From assembly GCA_944332475.1 (NCBI GenBank), contig CALVKA010000005.1, positions 1 to 64,000 of the forward strand: 64,000 nucleotides of DNA, in the 5' to 3' direction. The position numbers and the translations under genes are program-made. Positions within the stretch are counted from its first letter, which is position 1. Each line of letters starts with the position of its first letter. This DNA comes from an uncultured Bacilli bacterium. Its GTDB lineage: Bacteria > Bacillota_I > Bacilli_A > RF39 > UBA660. Below, piece after piece: positions 1 through 10,098 of this stretch. The notes below the pieces were generated by a model. It was not told where the DNA came from and ran no database searches. It worked only from the letters and a program-made list of their open reading frames with translations.

Positions 1-288
1 ACTATGTTACCAATGCACGTTTTGAAAGGTAAGAAAATGCCTGGACAAATGGGTAATGTAGCAAGAACTGTTCAAAATCTAGAAATTATTTCAGTAGATA
101 CTGAAAATAGCGTAATCTTAGTAAAAGGAAATGTTCCAGGTCCAAAGCAATCATTAGTTATGATTCGTACTGCAGTTAAAAAACCAAATGTTAAAAAAGA
201 GAAAGCTGACTTAGTTTCATACGAAGAACCAAAAGTAGAAGCTGAATCTAAAGAAACAGAAGCACCTGCAGAAAAGACAGCAGAATAA
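1..288 (+). CDS. rplC: 50S ribosomal protein L3, 3' part
   Basis: This is the C-terminal part of L3; the gene begins before the window and is read in frame from base 1. It shows the family's [10 protein letters not shown] stretch, the QNLEII segment and VPGPKQSLV. After the usual end near VMIRTAVKK there is an extra tail of about 30 residues rich in Glu, Lys and Ala, a low-complexity extension. L3 binds 23S rRNA near the peptidyl transferase centre. It is first in the visible part of the S10 operon, followed by rplD after 68 bases that hold only the rplD ribosome binding site. Confidence 0.95.
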   Translation, partial: TMLPMHVLKGKKMPGQMGNVARTVQNLEIISVDTENSVILVKGNVPGPKQSLVMIRTAVKKPNVKKEKADLVSYEEPKVEAESKETEAPAEKTAE

Positions 289-356
289 AATCATCACAGG
301 AACAAATAAAATGAAAAAGAAAAACAAAAGAAATGTGATGAAAGGAGGAATCGTAG

Positions 357-983
357 ATGAAAAAAGTAGAACTTTTAAATCTTAAAGGTGAAAAAGTAAA
401 GGACATTAACTTAAACGAAAATATATTTGGAATCGAACCAAATAAAAACGTTTTATATGATGCAGTTATCCTATCAAGAGCATCATTAAGACAAGGGACA
501 CATAGTACTAAGAACAGAAGTGAAGTAAGTGGTGGCGGAAGAAAGCCATGGAGACAAAAAGGAACTGGACATGCTCGTCAAGGTTCTATCAGAGCTGTAC
601 AATGGGTAGGTGGAGGAAGATATGGAACTCCAGTACCAAGAGATTACAGCAAGAAACAAAATCGTAAAGAAAGAAGACTTGCTATCAAGTCAGCTTTAGC
701 AGATAAGGCAAATGAAAAAGCTATCATGGTGATTGAAAACTTAACATTACAAACACCAAAGACAAAAGAGATGAAAGCTTTATTAGAAACATTAAAAATT
801 GCTGATAAGAAAGTATTACTAGTAGTAAAAGAATTCGATGATAATATGATTTTAGCATCAAGAAACTTACAGAATGTAGTATTGATATTAGCAGATGAAA
901 TCAATGTGTTAGATGTTGTAAGTACAGATGTATTAGTATTTACACAAGATGCATTAAATGCTGTAGAGGAGGTGCTTAAATAA
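357..983 (+). CDS. rplD: 50S ribosomal protein L4
   Basis: L4, 208 aa, of normal length. The extended loop is recognisable from the [19 protein letters not shown] segment (about residues 70-90), which lines the exit tunnel on 23S rRNA. AAAGGAGG lies just before the ATG. The stop codon overlaps the rplW start by one base (TAATG), so the two are probably translationally coupled. In other bacteria L4 can regulate the S10 operon, but the leader would lie outside this window. Confidence 0.97.
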   Translation: MKKVELLNLKGEKVKDINLNENIFGIEPNKNVLYDAVILSRASLRQGTHSTKNRSEVSGGGRKPWRQKGTGHARQGSIRAVQWVGGGRYGTPVPRDYSKKQNRKERRLAIKSALADKANEKAIMVIENLTLQTPKTKEMKALLETLKIADKKVLLVVKEFDDNMILASRNLQNVVLILADEINVLDVVSTDVLVFTQDALNAVEEVLK

Positions 984-1267
984 TGAAAGACACAAAATAT
1001 TTAGAAATCATCAAGGCACCAGTTATTACTGAAAAATCAGAAAATGCAAGAACAAACGGAAAATATACATTCAAAGTTGATCCAAGAGCTAACAAAATTG
1101 AAATTAAAAATGCAATTGAAAAAATCTTTAACGTTAAGGTTACATCAATTAGAACAATTAATGTAAAACCTAAGAAGAGAAGAGTTGGTCGTTATACAGG
1201 ATTAACGAATCGTACAAAGAAAGCAATTGTTACTTTAGCTGAAGGACAAACAATTGATCTTGGTTAG
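983..1267 (+). CDS. rplW: 50S ribosomal protein L23
   Basis: L23, 94 aa, matching the family in length. The N-terminal [12 protein letters not shown] is the family signature, and [18 protein letters not shown] forms the rRNA-binding hairpin. L23 sits at the tunnel exit and docks trigger factor, SRP and SecY. It overlaps the rplD stop by one base. Confidence 0.97.
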   Translation: MKDTKYLEIIKAPVITEKSENARTNGKYTFKVDPRANKIEIKNAIEKIFNVKVTSIRTINVKPKKRRVGRYTGLTNRTKKAIVTLAEGQTIDLG

Positions 1268-1283
1268 AAGGAGGAAATAAATT

Positions 1284-2114
1284 ATGGCAATTAAAACATA
1301 TAAACCTACTACACCAGGTCGTAGAAAAATGAGTACTTTAGTAAACGAAGAAATCACTACAAGTACTCCAGAAAAATCTCTATTAACTACTATTAAAAAG
1401 AATAGTGGTCGTAACAATCAAGGTAAGATAACAGTTCGTCATCAAGGTGGCGGAGTAAAAAGAAAATATCGTATCATTGATTTCAAAAGAAATAAATTAG
1501 AGGTACCTGGAACAGTAGCAAGTATCGAATATGATCCAAATAGAACAGCAAACATCGCATTAATCAATTATGCTGATGGAGAAAAAAGATATATCATTGC
1601 TCCTAAAGGATTAGAAGTTGGAATGACAATTCAAGCTGGAGCAAATGCTGATATTAAAGTTGGTAACGCATTACCAATTATGAACATTCCAGTAGGTACA
1701 ATGATTCATAATATTGAATTACGCCCTGGAAAAGGTGGAGAATTAGCACGTAGTGCTGGAAGTTCTGCACAAATCCTTGGACGTGAAGGAAAATATGTAA
1801 TGATTCGTTTATCATCTGGTGAACAAAGAAAAGTTTTGGGAACATGTATGGCAACAATTGGTGAGGTTGGAAATGAAGACGCATCACTTGTTAGAATAGG
1901 TAAAGCAGGACGTAAACGTCATATGGGTATTAGACCAACAGTTCGTGGTTCTGTTATGAACCCTAACGACCATCCACATGGTGGTGGTGAAGGACGTGCT
2001 CCAGTAGGACGTAAAGCACCAATGACTCCATGGGGTAAACCTGCACTTGGATTAAAGACACGTAAGAAAAAACAATCAGATAAATTCATCGTACGTCGTC
2101 GTAATAGTAAATAG
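1284..2114 (+). CDS. rplB: 50S ribosomal protein L2
   Basis: L2, 276 aa. The N-terminal half has [15 protein letters not shown]. The C-terminal half has the conserved [17 protein letters not shown] loop containing the His needed for peptidyl transferase function in other bacteria. Its basic tail ends RRRNSK. An AAGGAGG site precedes the ATG. Position after rplW and before rpsS is standard for the S10 operon. Confidence 0.98.
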   Translation: MAIKTYKPTTPGRRKMSTLVNEEITTSTPEKSLLTTIKKNSGRNNQGKITVRHQGGGVKRKYRIIDFKRNKLEVPGTVASIEYDPNRTANIALINYADGEKRYIIAPKGLEVGMTIQAGANADIKVGNALPIMNIPVGTMIHNIELRPGKGGELARSAGSSAQILGREGKYVMIRLSSGEQRKVLGTCMATIGEVGNEDASLVRIGKAGRKRHMGIRPTVRGSVMNPNDHPHGGGEGRAPVGRKAPMTPWGKPALGLKTRKKKQSDKFIVRRRNSK

Positions 2115-2131
2115 GAAAGGATGATTAAATA

Positions 2132-2398
2132 ATGGCAAGAAGTTTAAAAAAAGGACCTTATGTATTCGATAGATTGCTAAAAAAGGTTCAAGAATTAAAT
2201 AAGTCTGGAAAAAAAGAAGTCATTAAAACATGGTCACGCCGTTCCACAATTTTTCCTGATTTTATAGGACATACATTTGCCGTTCACAATGGTAAAGAGT
2301 TTATACCAGTATATGTTACTGAAGATATGGTAGGACATAAATTAGGTGAATTTGCATTAACTCGTAAATTCGGTGGACATGGTTCAGACAAGAAATAA
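2132..2398 (+). CDS. rpsS: 30S ribosomal protein S19
   Basis: S19, 88 aa, begins [12 protein letters not shown], the family signature, and includes [21 protein letters not shown]. It binds 16S rRNA in the head of the small subunit with S13. It lies 17 bases after rplB and 25 bases before rplV. Confidence 0.97.
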   Translation: MARSLKKGPYVFDRLLKKVQELNKSGKKEVIKTWSRRSTIFPDFIGHTFAVHNGKEFIPVYVTEDMVGHKLGEFALTRKFGGHGSDKK

Positions 2399-2423
2399 TT
2401 AAAAATGACTAGGAGGGAAAGAA

Positions 2424-2759
2424 ATGGAAGCAAGAGCAATTGCTAAAGGACTTAGAGTATCACCAATCAGAGCTCGTCTAACAATCGATATGATTCGTGG
2501 TAAAAGTGTACAAGAAGCAGCTAACATTTTGGTAAACACAACAAATAAGTCAGCAAGACTTATTAAAAAAGTTTTAGATTCTGCTATTGCAAACGCTGTT
2601 AACAACAATGGAGCAGATGCTGCTACACTTTATGTAAAAGAAGCAAGAGTAGATGCTGGTCCTGTTATGAAACGTCACTTTTTTGATTCACGTTCTCACA
2701 TAGGACATAGAGATCATAGAACTAGTCACATTGTAATCGTAGTGGCTACAAAAAACTAA
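2424..2759 (+). CDS. rplV: 50S ribosomal protein L22
   Basis: L22, 111 aa. The N-terminal domain has LRVSPIRARLTIDMIRGK and the end has the RTSHIVIVV beta hairpin strand that lines the exit tunnel. AGGAGG is 8 bases upstream of the ATG. Normal S10 operon neighbours. Confidence 0.97.
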   Translation: MEARAIAKGLRVSPIRARLTIDMIRGKSVQEAANILVNTTNKSARLIKKVLDSAIANAVNNNGADAATLYVKEARVDAGPVMKRHFFDSRSHIGHRDHRTSHIVIVVATKN

Positions 2760-2774
2760 TAAGGAGGTTAAAAC

Positions 2775-3425
2775 ATGGGACAAAAAGTTAATCCTAATGG
2801 ATTGAGACTTGGCATCAACAAAGACTGGGAAGCAAAGTGGTATGCAAAGAAAAATGACTTTTCTAAATTTTTATCAAAAGATATTGAAATCCGTAAATAT
2901 TTAGAAAAGAACTTAAAAAATGCTGGTATTGCAAAAGTTGAAATCGAAAGAAATCCAAAAAGATGTGAAGTTGTAATCCACACTTCTAAACCAGGTGTTA
3001 TGATTGGCCGTGGTGGAGAAGAAATCGAAAAATTAAAGAAACAATTATCAAAGATTGCTGATGAAAACGTTCAAATCTCAATCGTTGATATTAAAAAAGC
3101 AGATATGAACGCTCAATTAGTTGCTGATTCAATTGCAAATCAAATTAGTAACAGAGCATCATTCCGTATGGCTCAAAAACGTGCTATCAGAAATGCAATG
3201 AAAGCAGGAGCTAAAGGAATTAAAACATCAGTATCTGGACGTTTAGGTGGTGCTGATATGGCACGTAGCGAAGGATACACAGAAGGAACTATTCCTCTAC
3301 ACACATTAAGAGCAGATGTTGATTATGCAACAGCAGAAGCAGATACAACATTTGGTAAAATCGGTGTAAAGGTTTGGATCTACAAAGGAGAAATCCTAAA
3401 CAAGAAATCTAAGGGAGGTAATTAA
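2775..3425 (+). CDS. rpsC: 30S ribosomal protein S3
   Basis: S3, 216 aa. It begins [13 protein letters not shown]. The KH type II domain shows [16 protein letters not shown] (about residues 74-90), and the C-terminal domain has [14 protein letters not shown]3 helps form the mRNA entry tunnel. It ends one base before the rplP ATG, suggesting coupled translation. Confidence 0.97.
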   Translation: MGQKVNPNGLRLGINKDWEAKWYAKKNDFSKFLSKDIEIRKYLEKNLKNAGIAKVEIERNPKRCEVVIHTSKPGVMIGRGGEEIEKLKKQLSKIADENVQISIVDIKKADMNAQLVADSIANQISNRASFRMAQKRAIRNAMKAGAKGIKTSVSGRLGGADMARSEGYTEGTIPLHTLRADVDYATAEADTTFGKIGVKVWIYKGEILNKKSKGGN

Positions 3426-3426
3426 T

Positions 3427-3858
3427 ATGTTAATACCGTCAAGAACGAAATATCGTCGTGTTCATAGATTACCTTACGAAGGAAAATCACGTGGAAATAG
3501 AACATTAAGTTTTGGAGAATATGGTCTTCAAGCAAAAGAAGGAGCTTGGATTACAGCTAACCAAATCGAAGCTGCTCGTATCGCAATGACTCGTTACATG
3601 AAACGTGGTGGTAAAGTATGGATCAATGTATTCCCACACATGCCACTTACTAGAAAACCAATTGGTACAAGACAAGGTAAAGGTAAAGGTAACGTTGAAG
3701 GATGGGTTGCTGTTGTAAAAGAAGGAAAGATTTTATTTGAAATCGCTGGAGTTAGTGAAGAAGTTGCTCGTGAAGCATTACGTTTAGCATCTCACAAACT
3801 ACCAATAGCAACAAAATTTGTAATGAAAGAAAATGGTGGTGAAAATAATGAAGGTTAA
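3427..3858 (+). CDS. rplP: 50S ribosomal protein L16
   Basis: L16, 143 aa. It begins [14 protein letters not shown] and has [20 protein letters not shown], the loop near the A-site tRNA elbow. The tail NGGENNEG overlaps the start of rpmC by 11 bases. The ribosome binding site is the GGGAGG at the end of rpsC. Confidence 0.97.
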   Translation: MLIPSRTKYRRVHRLPYEGKSRGNRTLSFGEYGLQAKEGAWITANQIEAARIAMTRYMKRGGKVWINVFPHMPLTRKPIGTRQGKGKGNVEGWVAVVKEGKILFEIAGVSEEVAREALRLASHKLPIATKFVMKENGGENNEG

Positions 3859-4042
3859 TGAGATTAGAGAAATGACAACTGAAGAAATCAATACAAAGTT
3901 ATTTGAAGCAAAACAAGAACTATTTAACTTACGTTTCCAACAAGCTACAGGAAACCTTGAAAAACCTTCTAGAATTAGAGATTTAAGACACACCGTTGCA
4001 AGAATGAAAACTGTTCTAAAAGAACGTGAGAGTAACGAATAG
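3848..4042 (+). CDS. rpmC: 50S ribosomal protein L29
   Basis: L29, 64 aa from the ATG at 3848, giving [14 protein letters not shown], the usual L29 start. An upstream in-frame start at 3833 would add five residues not found in the family. All-helical, with the [20 protein letters not shown] signature. It overlaps the end of rplP by 11 bases, so it is probably translated by reinitiation. Confidence 0.95.
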   Translation: MKVNEIREMTTEEINTKLFEAKQELFNLRFQQATGNLEKPSRIRDLRHTVARMKTVLKERESNE

Positions 4043-4053
4043 GAGGTTATATA

Positions 4054-4314
4054 ATGGAAAAGAAAATTAAAAGAGAATTAGTTGGAAAAGTAGTTAGCGC
4101 AACTAATGATAAAACAATAAGCGTTTTAGTTGAAACTTATAAAGACCATCCGTTATATCACAAAAGAGTTAAAAGCTCTAAAAAATATAGTGTACATGAT
4201 GAAAAAAATATTGCAAAAGTTGGAGACACAGTACGCATTGCTGAAACAAGACCTATGTCAAAAACTAAACATTTCTATTTAAAAGAAGTAGTAAAAGAAG
4301 CAGTTATTATTTAA
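4054..4314 (+). CDS. rpsQ: 30S ribosomal protein S17
   Basis: S17, 86 aa, OB fold. It has [31 protein letters not shown] and [18 protein letters not shown], which is the family signature. A GAGG site lies 10 bases upstream. It is a primary 16S rRNA binder. Confidence 0.97.
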   Translation: MEKKIKRELVGKVVSATNDKTISVLVETYKDHPLYHKRVKSSKKYSVHDEKNIAKVGDTVRIAETRPMSKTKHFYLKEVVKEAVII

Positions 4315-4348
4315 CGCTTAGATGATTGGAAAGAAGGAGGAATAATCT

Positions 4349-4717
4349 ATGTTACAACAAGAAAGTCGTTTAAAAGTTGCTGATAACACTGGCGCACGTG
4401 AATTATTAGTAATTCGTGTTCTAGGTGGAAGCAAAGTTAAAACAGGTAACATTGGTGATGTAGTAGTTGGAACAGTAAAAAATGCAATTCCTAACTCACC
4501 ATTACCAAAAGGAAAAGTTGTAAAAGCAGTTATCGTTCGTAGTCGTCAAGGCGTTCGTCGTGAAGATGGATCATACATTAAGTTCGATGACAATGCTTGT
4601 GTTATCATTCGTGATGACAAGAGTCCAGTAGGTACTCGTATTTTTGGACCAGTCGCAAGAGAACTTCGTGATAAAGATTACATGAAAATTGTTTCTTTAG
4701 CAAAAGAAGTACTATAA
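4349..4717 (+). CDS. rplN: 50S ribosomal protein L14
   Basis: L14, 122 aa, the exact usual length. It begins [20 protein letters not shown] and includes [20 protein letters not shown] at the C terminus. It forms an intersubunit bridge with 16S rRNA. AAGGAGG upstream; 34 bases separate it from rpsQ. Confidence 0.98.
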   Translation: MLQQESRLKVADNTGARELLVIRVLGGSKVKTGNIGDVVVGTVKNAIPNSPLPKGKVVKAVIVRSRQGVRREDGSYIKFDDNACVIIRDDKSPVGTRIFGPVARELRDKDYMKIVSLAKEVL

Positions 4718-4732
4718 TGAGGAGGATAAATT

Positions 4733-5044
4733 ATGAACTTTAAAGTAGGAGATAAAGTTGTAGTTATCGCTGGTTCTGATAAAGGTAAAGAAGGAAAAAT
4801 TATTAAAACATTAAGAAGCGAAAATAAAGTTGTAGTAGAAGGTGTTAACGTAGTTAAAAAACATCAAAAACCTACAGCAAATGAATCTGGTGGAATTATC
4901 GAAATTGAAAAGCCAATTCATGCATCAAATGTTATGATTGTTGATCCTAAGACAAAAAAAGGAACTAGAATCGGACATACAACTGATACAAAAACAGGTA
5001 AAAAAATTAGAATCACAAAAAAATCAAACGAGAAGCTTGATTAA
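4733..5044 (+). CDS. rplX: 50S ribosomal protein L24
   Basis: L24, 103 aa, with a KOW motif at the N terminus ([19 protein letters not shown]) and the [20 protein letters not shown] signature. It initiates large-subunit assembly. It follows rplN by 15 bases. Confidence 0.97.
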   Translation: MNFKVGDKVVVIAGSDKGKEGKIIKTLRSENKVVVEGVNVVKKHQKPTANESGGIIEIEKPIHASNVMIVDPKTKKGTRIGHTTDTKTGKKIRITKKSNEKLD

Positions 5045-5061
5045 TTGGAAGGAGGGTAACT

Positions 5062-5601
5062 ATGAACCGCCTAAAAGAGAAATACTTAAATGAAGTTGTT
5101 CCAAGTTTAAAAGAAAAATATAATTACAAATCAATTATGGAAGTTCCAAAGTTAGAAAAGATTGTTATTAACATCGGTGTTGGTGATGCTACATCTAACT
5201 CAAAATTAATCGATGCAGCAGTAAATGATCTTGCAAAGATTTCTGGACAAAAACCAGTAATTACAAGAGCAAAGAAATCAATTGCAGGATTTAAAGTAAG
5301 AGAAGGACATGCAATTGGATGTAAAGTTACATTACGTGGAGAAAACATGTATAACTTTATGGATAAACTAATTGCAATTGCTCTACCTGCAGTAAGAGAT
5401 TTTCGTGGAGTTAGTCCAAAATCTTTCGATGGTAGAGGAAACTATACTATGGGAATCAAAGAACAATTAATCTTTTCAGAAATTGATTATGATGATGTTG
5501 TAAAAGTACGTGGTATGGATATCGTATTTGTAACAACAGCAAAAACAAATGAAGAATCATTCGATTTATTAAATGGACTTGGAATTCCTTTTAGAAAGTA
5601 A
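5062..5601 (+). CDS. rplE: 50S ribosomal protein L5
   Basis: L5, 179 aa. It has [34 protein letters not shown] and [20 protein letters not shown], all standard. It binds 5S rRNA and contacts the P-site tRNA. AAGGAGGG upstream. Confidence 0.98.
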   Translation: MNRLKEKYLNEVVPSLKEKYNYKSIMEVPKLEKIVINIGVGDATSNSKLIDAAVNDLAKISGQKPVITRAKKSIAGFKVREGHAIGCKVTLRGENMYNFMDKLIAIALPAVRDFRGVSPKSFDGRGNYTMGIKEQLIFSEIDYDDVVKVRGMDIVFVTTAKTNEESFDLLNGLGIPFRK

Positions 5602-5618
5602 AAAATGGGAGGAATATT

Positions 5619-5804
5619 ATGGCAAAGAAAAGTATGATAGTAAAAGCTAATAGACCACAAAAATTTAAAGTACGTGAATATACTAGATGTGCTCGTTGTG
5701 GTAGACCTCACGCAGTTATGAGTAAATTCGGAATCTGCCGTATTTGCTTCCGTGAATTAGCTTATAAAGGACAAATACCAGGACTTAAGAAATCAAGTTG
5801 GTAA
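5619..5804 (+). CDS. rpsN: 30S ribosomal protein S14, zinc-binding (type Z)
   Basis: S14, 61 aa, the short form with two CxxC pairs, [20 protein letters not shown], which bind one zinc. This is the C+ type used by Bacillus and relatives when zinc is sufficient. No zinc-free paralogue is visible here. It lies between rplE and rpsH as in the spc operon. Confidence 0.97.
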   Translation: MAKKSMIVKANRPQKFKVREYTRCARCGRPHAVMSKFGICRICFRELAYKGQIPGLKKSSW

Positions 5805-5824
5805 TTGGAAAGGAGGAATTTATT

Positions 5825-6223
5825 ATGGCAGTAGTAACAGATACAATTGCAGACATGCTAACTCGTATTCGTAATGCAAACCAAATGCGTTATGAAGAAG
5901 TAGAAGTACCTGCATCAAAAATAAAAGAAGAAATCGCAAGAATCTTAAAAGATGAAGGATTTATCAAAGATTATAAAGTAGTAAAAGAAGACGCTCAAGG
6001 AAAAATTCTTTTAACTTTAAAATATAACAAAAAAGAAAGAGTTATCACTGGGCTAAAGAGAATTTCTAAACCAGGACTTCGTGTATATGTTAACAGCAAC
6101 GAAATTCCTAGAGTATTAAATGGATTAGGAATCGCTATCCTTTCTACATCTAAAGGAATTATGACAGATAAAGAAGCACGTAAAGAAAATATAGGTGGGG
6201 AAGTTCTAGCTTATATTTGGTAA
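5825..6223 (+). CDS. rpsH: 30S ribosomal protein S8
   Basis: S8, 132 aa from ATG 5825 ([20 protein letters not shown]). An in-frame GTG at 5798 would add nine residues and overlap rpsN; the AAAGGAGG at about 5810 favours 5825. The C-terminal [20 protein letters not shown] is the family signature. It is a 16S rRNA central-domain assembly protein. Confidence 0.97.
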   Translation: MAVVTDTIADMLTRIRNANQMRYEEVEVPASKIKEEIARILKDEGFIKDYKVVKEDAQGKILLTLKYNKKERVITGLKRISKPGLRVYVNSNEIPRVLNGLGIAILSTSKGIMTDKEARKENIGGEVLAYIW

Positions 6224-6249
6224 TAAAGAAAATATAAGGAGGTGTCAAG

Positions 6250-6780
6250 ATGAGCCGTATAGGAAATCGTACAATTATCGTTCCAGAAGGAGTTACAGTA
6301 ACTGAAGAAAATAATACAGTAACAGTAACTGGACCAAAAGGAACTTTATCTCAAGTAATGTTAAAAGATATTACTATGAAGCAAGTTGATAATAAAATTA
6401 CTTTAGAACGTAAAAACGAAAATGCAAAAGCTATGCACGGTACAATGAACGCTTTAATCCACAACATGATCGAAGGAGTTACAAAAGGTTTTGAAAAAGG
6501 ATTAGAAATCGTTGGTGTTGGATATCGTTTCAATGTTCAAGGTAAAAAATTAGTAATCAACGCTGGATACTCTCATCCTGTAGAGATGGAAGTACCAGAA
6601 GGATTAACAGTAGAAGCTAACGGAAATACTGAAATTACAATCAAAGGAATTGACAAAGTATTAGTTGGAGAATTTGCTGCTAACGTAAGAAAAGTAAGAC
6701 AGCCTGAACCATATAAAGGTAAAGGTATTCGTTATAAGGATGAACATGTTCGTCGTAAAGAAGGTAAAAAAGCTGCTTAA
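6250..6780 (+). CDS. rplF: 50S ribosomal protein L6
   Basis: L6, 176 aa, two tandem L6 folds. It has MSRIGNRTIIVPEGV, GVGYRFNVQGKKLVINAGYS and PEPYKGKGIRYKDEHVRRKEGK. It sits near the GTPase-associated centre. AAGGAGG upstream. Confidence 0.98.
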   Translation: MSRIGNRTIIVPEGVTVTEENNTVTVTGPKGTLSQVMLKDITMKQVDNKITLERKNENAKAMHGTMNALIHNMIEGVTKGFEKGLEIVGVGYRFNVQGKKLVINAGYSHPVEMEVPEGLTVEANGNTEITIKGIDKVLVGEFAANVRKVRQPEPYKGKGIRYKDEHVRRKEGKKAA

Positions 6781-6805
6781 TAAGTAGGAAAGGAGAAATC
6801 AAATT

Positions 6806-7168
6806 ATGATAAAGAAAGAATCTCGTAATAGTATGCGTGAAGTTCGTCATGAAAGAATTCGTAAAAATATAATGGGAACAAGCGCAATACCTAGATTATG
6901 TGTATTCCGTTCTAATACAGGAATCTATGCACAAATTATCGATGATGAAACTAGAACTACTCTTGTATCTGCTTCCTCATTAGACAAGGATTTAAAAATT
7001 AAAAATGGAAGTAATGTTGAAGCAGCTAAAGTTGTTGGTAAATCAATTGCCGAAAAAGCAACAAAAGCAAAAATTACAAAAGTGGTATTTGATAGAGGAG
7101 GATACCTTTATCATGGACGTGTAAAAGCTTTAGCAGAAGCTGCACGTGAAAATGGATTAGAATTCTAA
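6806..7168 (+). CDS. rplR: 50S ribosomal protein L18
   Basis: L18, 120 aa. It has [24 protein letters not shown] split over a basic N terminus, and the C-terminal [28 protein letters not shown] signature. It binds 5S rRNA. Spacing to rpsE is 12 bases. Confidence 0.97.
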   Translation: MIKKESRNSMREVRHERIRKNIMGTSAIPRLCVFRSNTGIYAQIIDDETRTTLVSASSLDKDLKIKNGSNVEAAKVVGKSIAEKATKAKITKVVFDRGGYLYHGRVKALAEAARENGLEF

Positions 7169-7180
7169 TAGGAGGGTATT

Positions 7181-7690
7181 ATGCAAAGAAAGTCTCAAGA
7201 ACCTAGAGAAAAGTTGCTAGAAGAATTAGTAATCGACGTTAAAAGCGTAGTAAAAGTTACTAAAGGTGGACGTCGTAGAAGATATTCAGCAACTGTTGTT
7301 GTAGGTGACCGTAAAGGTAAAGTTGGATTAGGTATTGGTAAAGCAAACGAAGTACCTGATGCAATTAAGAAAGCAATTCAAGATGCTAATAAAAAATTAA
7401 TCACAATACCTCTAATCGATGGAAGAACAGTAGCTCATGAGATGATCGGAACAAGTGGTGCTGCTAGAGTAATTATTAAACCTGCTCCAGCTGGTACTGG
7501 TATCATCGCTGGTGGAGCTGTTCGTGCAATCTTAGAATTAGCAGGAATTCGTGATGTTGTCTCTAAATCACTAGGAGCAAGAACTAAAATTAATACTGCA
7601 ACTGCTGCATTAAATGCATTAAAATCAATGAAAACAGTTGAACAAGTAGCAGCACTTCGCGGTAAAACAGTAGAGGAGATATTAGGATAA
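7181..7690 (+). CDS. rpsE: 30S ribosomal protein S5
   Basis: S5, 169 aa. It has [30 protein letters not shown] and [23 protein letters not shown]5 takes part in decoding accuracy and mRNA unwinding. Its TAA overlaps the rplO ATG by one base (TAATG), which leaves no room for the rpmD (L30) gene that normally lies here. Confidence 0.97.
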   Translation: MQRKSQEPREKLLEELVIDVKSVVKVTKGGRRRRYSATVVVGDRKGKVGLGIGKANEVPDAIKKAIQDANKKLITIPLIDGRTVAHEMIGTSGAARVIIKPAPAGTGIIAGGAVRAILELAGIRDVVSKSLGARTKINTATAALNALKSMKTVEQVAALRGKTVEEILG

Positions 7691-8133
7691 TGAAATTACA
7701 TGAATTAGAAAAAAATATCGGTGCTACTCATGCAAAAAAACGTGTAGGACGCGGTCCAGGTAGTGGTCTTGGTAAAACATGTGGACGCGGACAAAAAGGA
7801 CAAAAAGCACGTAGTGGTGGTAGTATCAATCCAGTATTTGAAGGTGGACAATTACCATTATATAGAAGACTTCCAAAAAGAGGATTCACAAATGCAAAAT
7901 TTAAAGTTAGCTATGCTACAGTTAACTTAAGTGATTTAAATGTATTTGAAGATGGTACAGTAGTAACACCTGCATTATTAAAAGAAAAAGGACTTGTAAA
8001 AAAACAATTAGATGGAATTAAAGTTTTAGGAAATGGAACATTAGAACATAAAATAACTATTCAAGCAAATAAATTTTCAACAAGTGCATTAGAAAAGATC
8101 AAAGAATCAGGAAGTAAAGCTGAGGTGATCTAG
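7690..8133 (+). CDS. rplO: 50S ribosomal protein L15
   Basis: L15, 147 aa. It starts [22 protein letters not shown] and has the glycine-rich [20 protein letters not shown] and [17 protein letters not shown] segments. It follows rpsE directly, with no L30 gene between them. secY begins one base after its stop. Confidence 0.97.
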   Translation: MKLHELEKNIGATHAKKRVGRGPGSGLGKTCGRGQKGQKARSGGSINPVFEGGQLPLYRRLPKRGFTNAKFKVSYATVNLSDLNVFEDGTVVTPALLKEKGLVKKQLDGIKVLGNGTLEHKITIQANKFSTSALEKIKESGSKAEVI

Positions 8134-8134
8134 T

Positions 8135-9409
8135 ATGTTCAAAACTATGAAGCAATTATTTACCTCAACGAATAAAGATCTACGTCATCGTATATACTTT
8201 ACTCTTGGGGCACTAATGATCTTCATATTAGGTATTTCAATTCGAGTTCCAGGAACACAAGATTTAACCAGTAATTTAGGATTTTTAGAATTAATTAACA
8301 CTTTAGGTGGTGGAGCACTACAAAACTTCTCAATATTTGCATTAGGTGTTATGCCATATATCACGGCATCAATCATCATGCAATTATTACAGATGGATAT
8401 TATTCCATATCTTGCAGAACTAAGAAAGCAAGGAGCAACAGGAAGACAAAAGTTAAATCAAATTACTAGATATCTAGGTATTATCTTTGCTTTTATTGAA
8501 GGATATGCTTTTGCATTTGCTTTCATAGGTAGAAGCGGAGATATAGTACAATATCTATATATCGCAACAGTGCTAACCGCCGGTACAGCATTCCTATTAT
8601 GGTTAGGTGATCAAATATCACAAAAAGGATTAGGAAATGGTACAAGCTTAATTATTATGGCAGGTATTATTGCAACTCTTCCACAGATGTTTATTGATGC
8701 CTTTACTGGTTTAGTAGAATTCGATGGAACTGCACAAGTAATTACATTAGGAATTGTTAAATTTATTCTTTTCGTAATTGTTTACTTTGCGATTGTCATT
8801 GGAATGATTTTTGTTCAAGAATCAGAAAGAAGAATACCAATCCAATATGCCAATAAATCAACAAGTGCATATGGAGCTTCAGCTCAAAGTTTTATGCCAA
8901 TAAAAATCAACACTGCCGGAGTAATTCCAGTTATCTTTGCTTCAAGTTTATTAGCAATACCTGGTATCTTGGCACAAGTAATAAAAAACGAAACATTTAC
9001 TTTAGTTGTAGAAAAGTATTTAACCTATACTACTCCAGTTGGATTCTTAATTTATGTAGTACTTATATTCTTCTTCGCTTACTTCTATACATTTATACAA
9101 GTTAAGCCAGATGAATTTGCTAAGAATCTAAAAGAAAATGGAGGGTATATTCCTGGAATCAGACCTGGAGAAGATACAAAAAAACATGTAAGTAAAATCT
9201 TATCAAGGCTTACTATTTTAGGAGCAACATTCCTAGTAGTAATTGCCGGCTTACCAATTCTATTTTCTGAACTAACCAGCTTACCTACCAGTGTATCCAT
9301 CGGTGGTACCGGATTATTAATCGTCGTAGGTGTAGCACTAGAAACTTATAAACAATTGGAAGGAAGTATTTTGACCAGAAGTTATAAGAGAGGATATAGT
9401 AGAAGGTAA
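8135..9409 (+). CDS. secY: Preprotein translocase channel subunit SecY
   Basis: SecY, 424 aa, ten transmembrane helices. Recognised by GVMPYITASIIMQLLQM in TM2, GNGTSLIIMAGI, ESERRIPIQYANK in the cytoplasmic loop and the C-terminal ALETYKQLEGSILTRSYKRGYSRR. It forms the membrane channel for Sec-dependent export with SecE/SecG and SecA, which are not in this window. It is between rplO and adk, as in Bacillus. Confidence 0.98.
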   Translation: MFKTMKQLFTSTNKDLRHRIYFTLGALMIFILGISIRVPGTQDLTSNLGFLELINTLGGGALQNFSIFALGVMPYITASIIMQLLQMDIIPYLAELRKQGATGRQKLNQITRYLGIIFAFIEGYAFAFAFIGRSGDIVQYLYIATVLTAGTAFLLWLGDQISQKGLGNGTSLIIMAGIIATLPQMFIDAFTGLVEFDGTAQVITLGIVKFILFVIVYFAIVIGMIFVQESERRIPIQYANKSTSAYGASAQSFMPIKINTAGVIPVIFASSLLAIPGILAQVIKNETFTLVVEKYLTYTTPVGFLIYVVLIFFFAYFYTFIQVKPDEFAKNLKENGGYIPGIRPGEDTKKHVSKILSRLTILGATFLVVIAGLPILFSELTSLPTSVSIGGTGLLIVVGVALETYKQLEGSILTRSYKRGYSRR

Positions 9410-9412
9410 AAT

Positions 9413-10096
9413 ATGAAAAATATTATGTTTATAGCCCCACCTGCAGCTGGAAAAGGAACACAAGCAGAACTTGTAGTTGCCAAGTATCATATTCCTCATA
9501 TCTCAACGGGTGATATCTTAAGAGAAATCGCTAAAGAAGATAGTGAAGTAGGAAATTATGTTGCAGAAACGCTAGCAAGTGGGAAATTAGTAAAAGATGA
9601 AATTACATATCAACTAATTGAAAATAGATTAAAGGAAAAAGATTGTAAAAATGGATACATTATCGATGGATTTCCTAGAAGTCTAGAGCAAGCAGTTGAA
9701 TATGATAAAATTCTAAACAAATTAGGATACGAAGTTGGAAATGTAATTTCAATTGTAATCGATGAAAAGACATTAGAAAAAAGAATTACTGGTAGACGTG
9801 TATGTGAAGACTGTCATGCAGTCTATAACATTAATGAAAAATCCAGTGCTCCCCAAGTAGAATCTGTGTGTGATATTTGTGGGGGAAAGTTGTATCAAAG
9901 AAATGATGACAACTTAGAAGCCTTTCAAACAAGGTATAAAATGTATCAAGAAAAAACCGAACCAATTATTGAACACTATAGAAAACAAGGTGTTTTACAG
10001 GAAGTAAACGGAAATGATACAGTAGAAAATGTCTTTCGTGAGATAGAAAAAATTATCAGCATTTCTACCTCATCGAAATCTGATGGAGATGAATAA
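9413..10096 (+). CDS. adk: Adenylate kinase with zinc lid and altered P-loop
   Basis: Adenylate kinase, 227 aa, interconverts ATP + AMP and 2 ADP. It has TGDILREIAKE, DGFPRSLEQA and the LID domain with a zinc site, CEDCHAVYN followed by CDICGG (four Cys), as in Gram-positive enzymes. The P-loop is unusual: residues 8-16 read APPAAGKGT, whereas the family normally has GxPGAGKGT, so both early glycines are alanines. GKGT itself is intact, so activity is likely. The C terminus carries a short Ser-rich tail. It starts 3 bases after secY. Confidence 0.95.
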   Translation: MKNIMFIAPPAAGKGTQAELVVAKYHIPHISTGDILREIAKEDSEVGNYVAETLASGKLVKDEITYQLIENRLKEKDCKNGYIIDGFPRSLEQAVEYDKILNKLGYEVGNVISIVIDEKTLEKRITGRRVCEDCHAVYNINEKSSAPQVESVCDICGGKLYQRNDDNLEAFQTRYKMYQEKTEPIIEHYRKQGVLQEVNGNDTVENVFREIEKIISISTSSKSDGDE

Positions 10097-10098
10097 TA

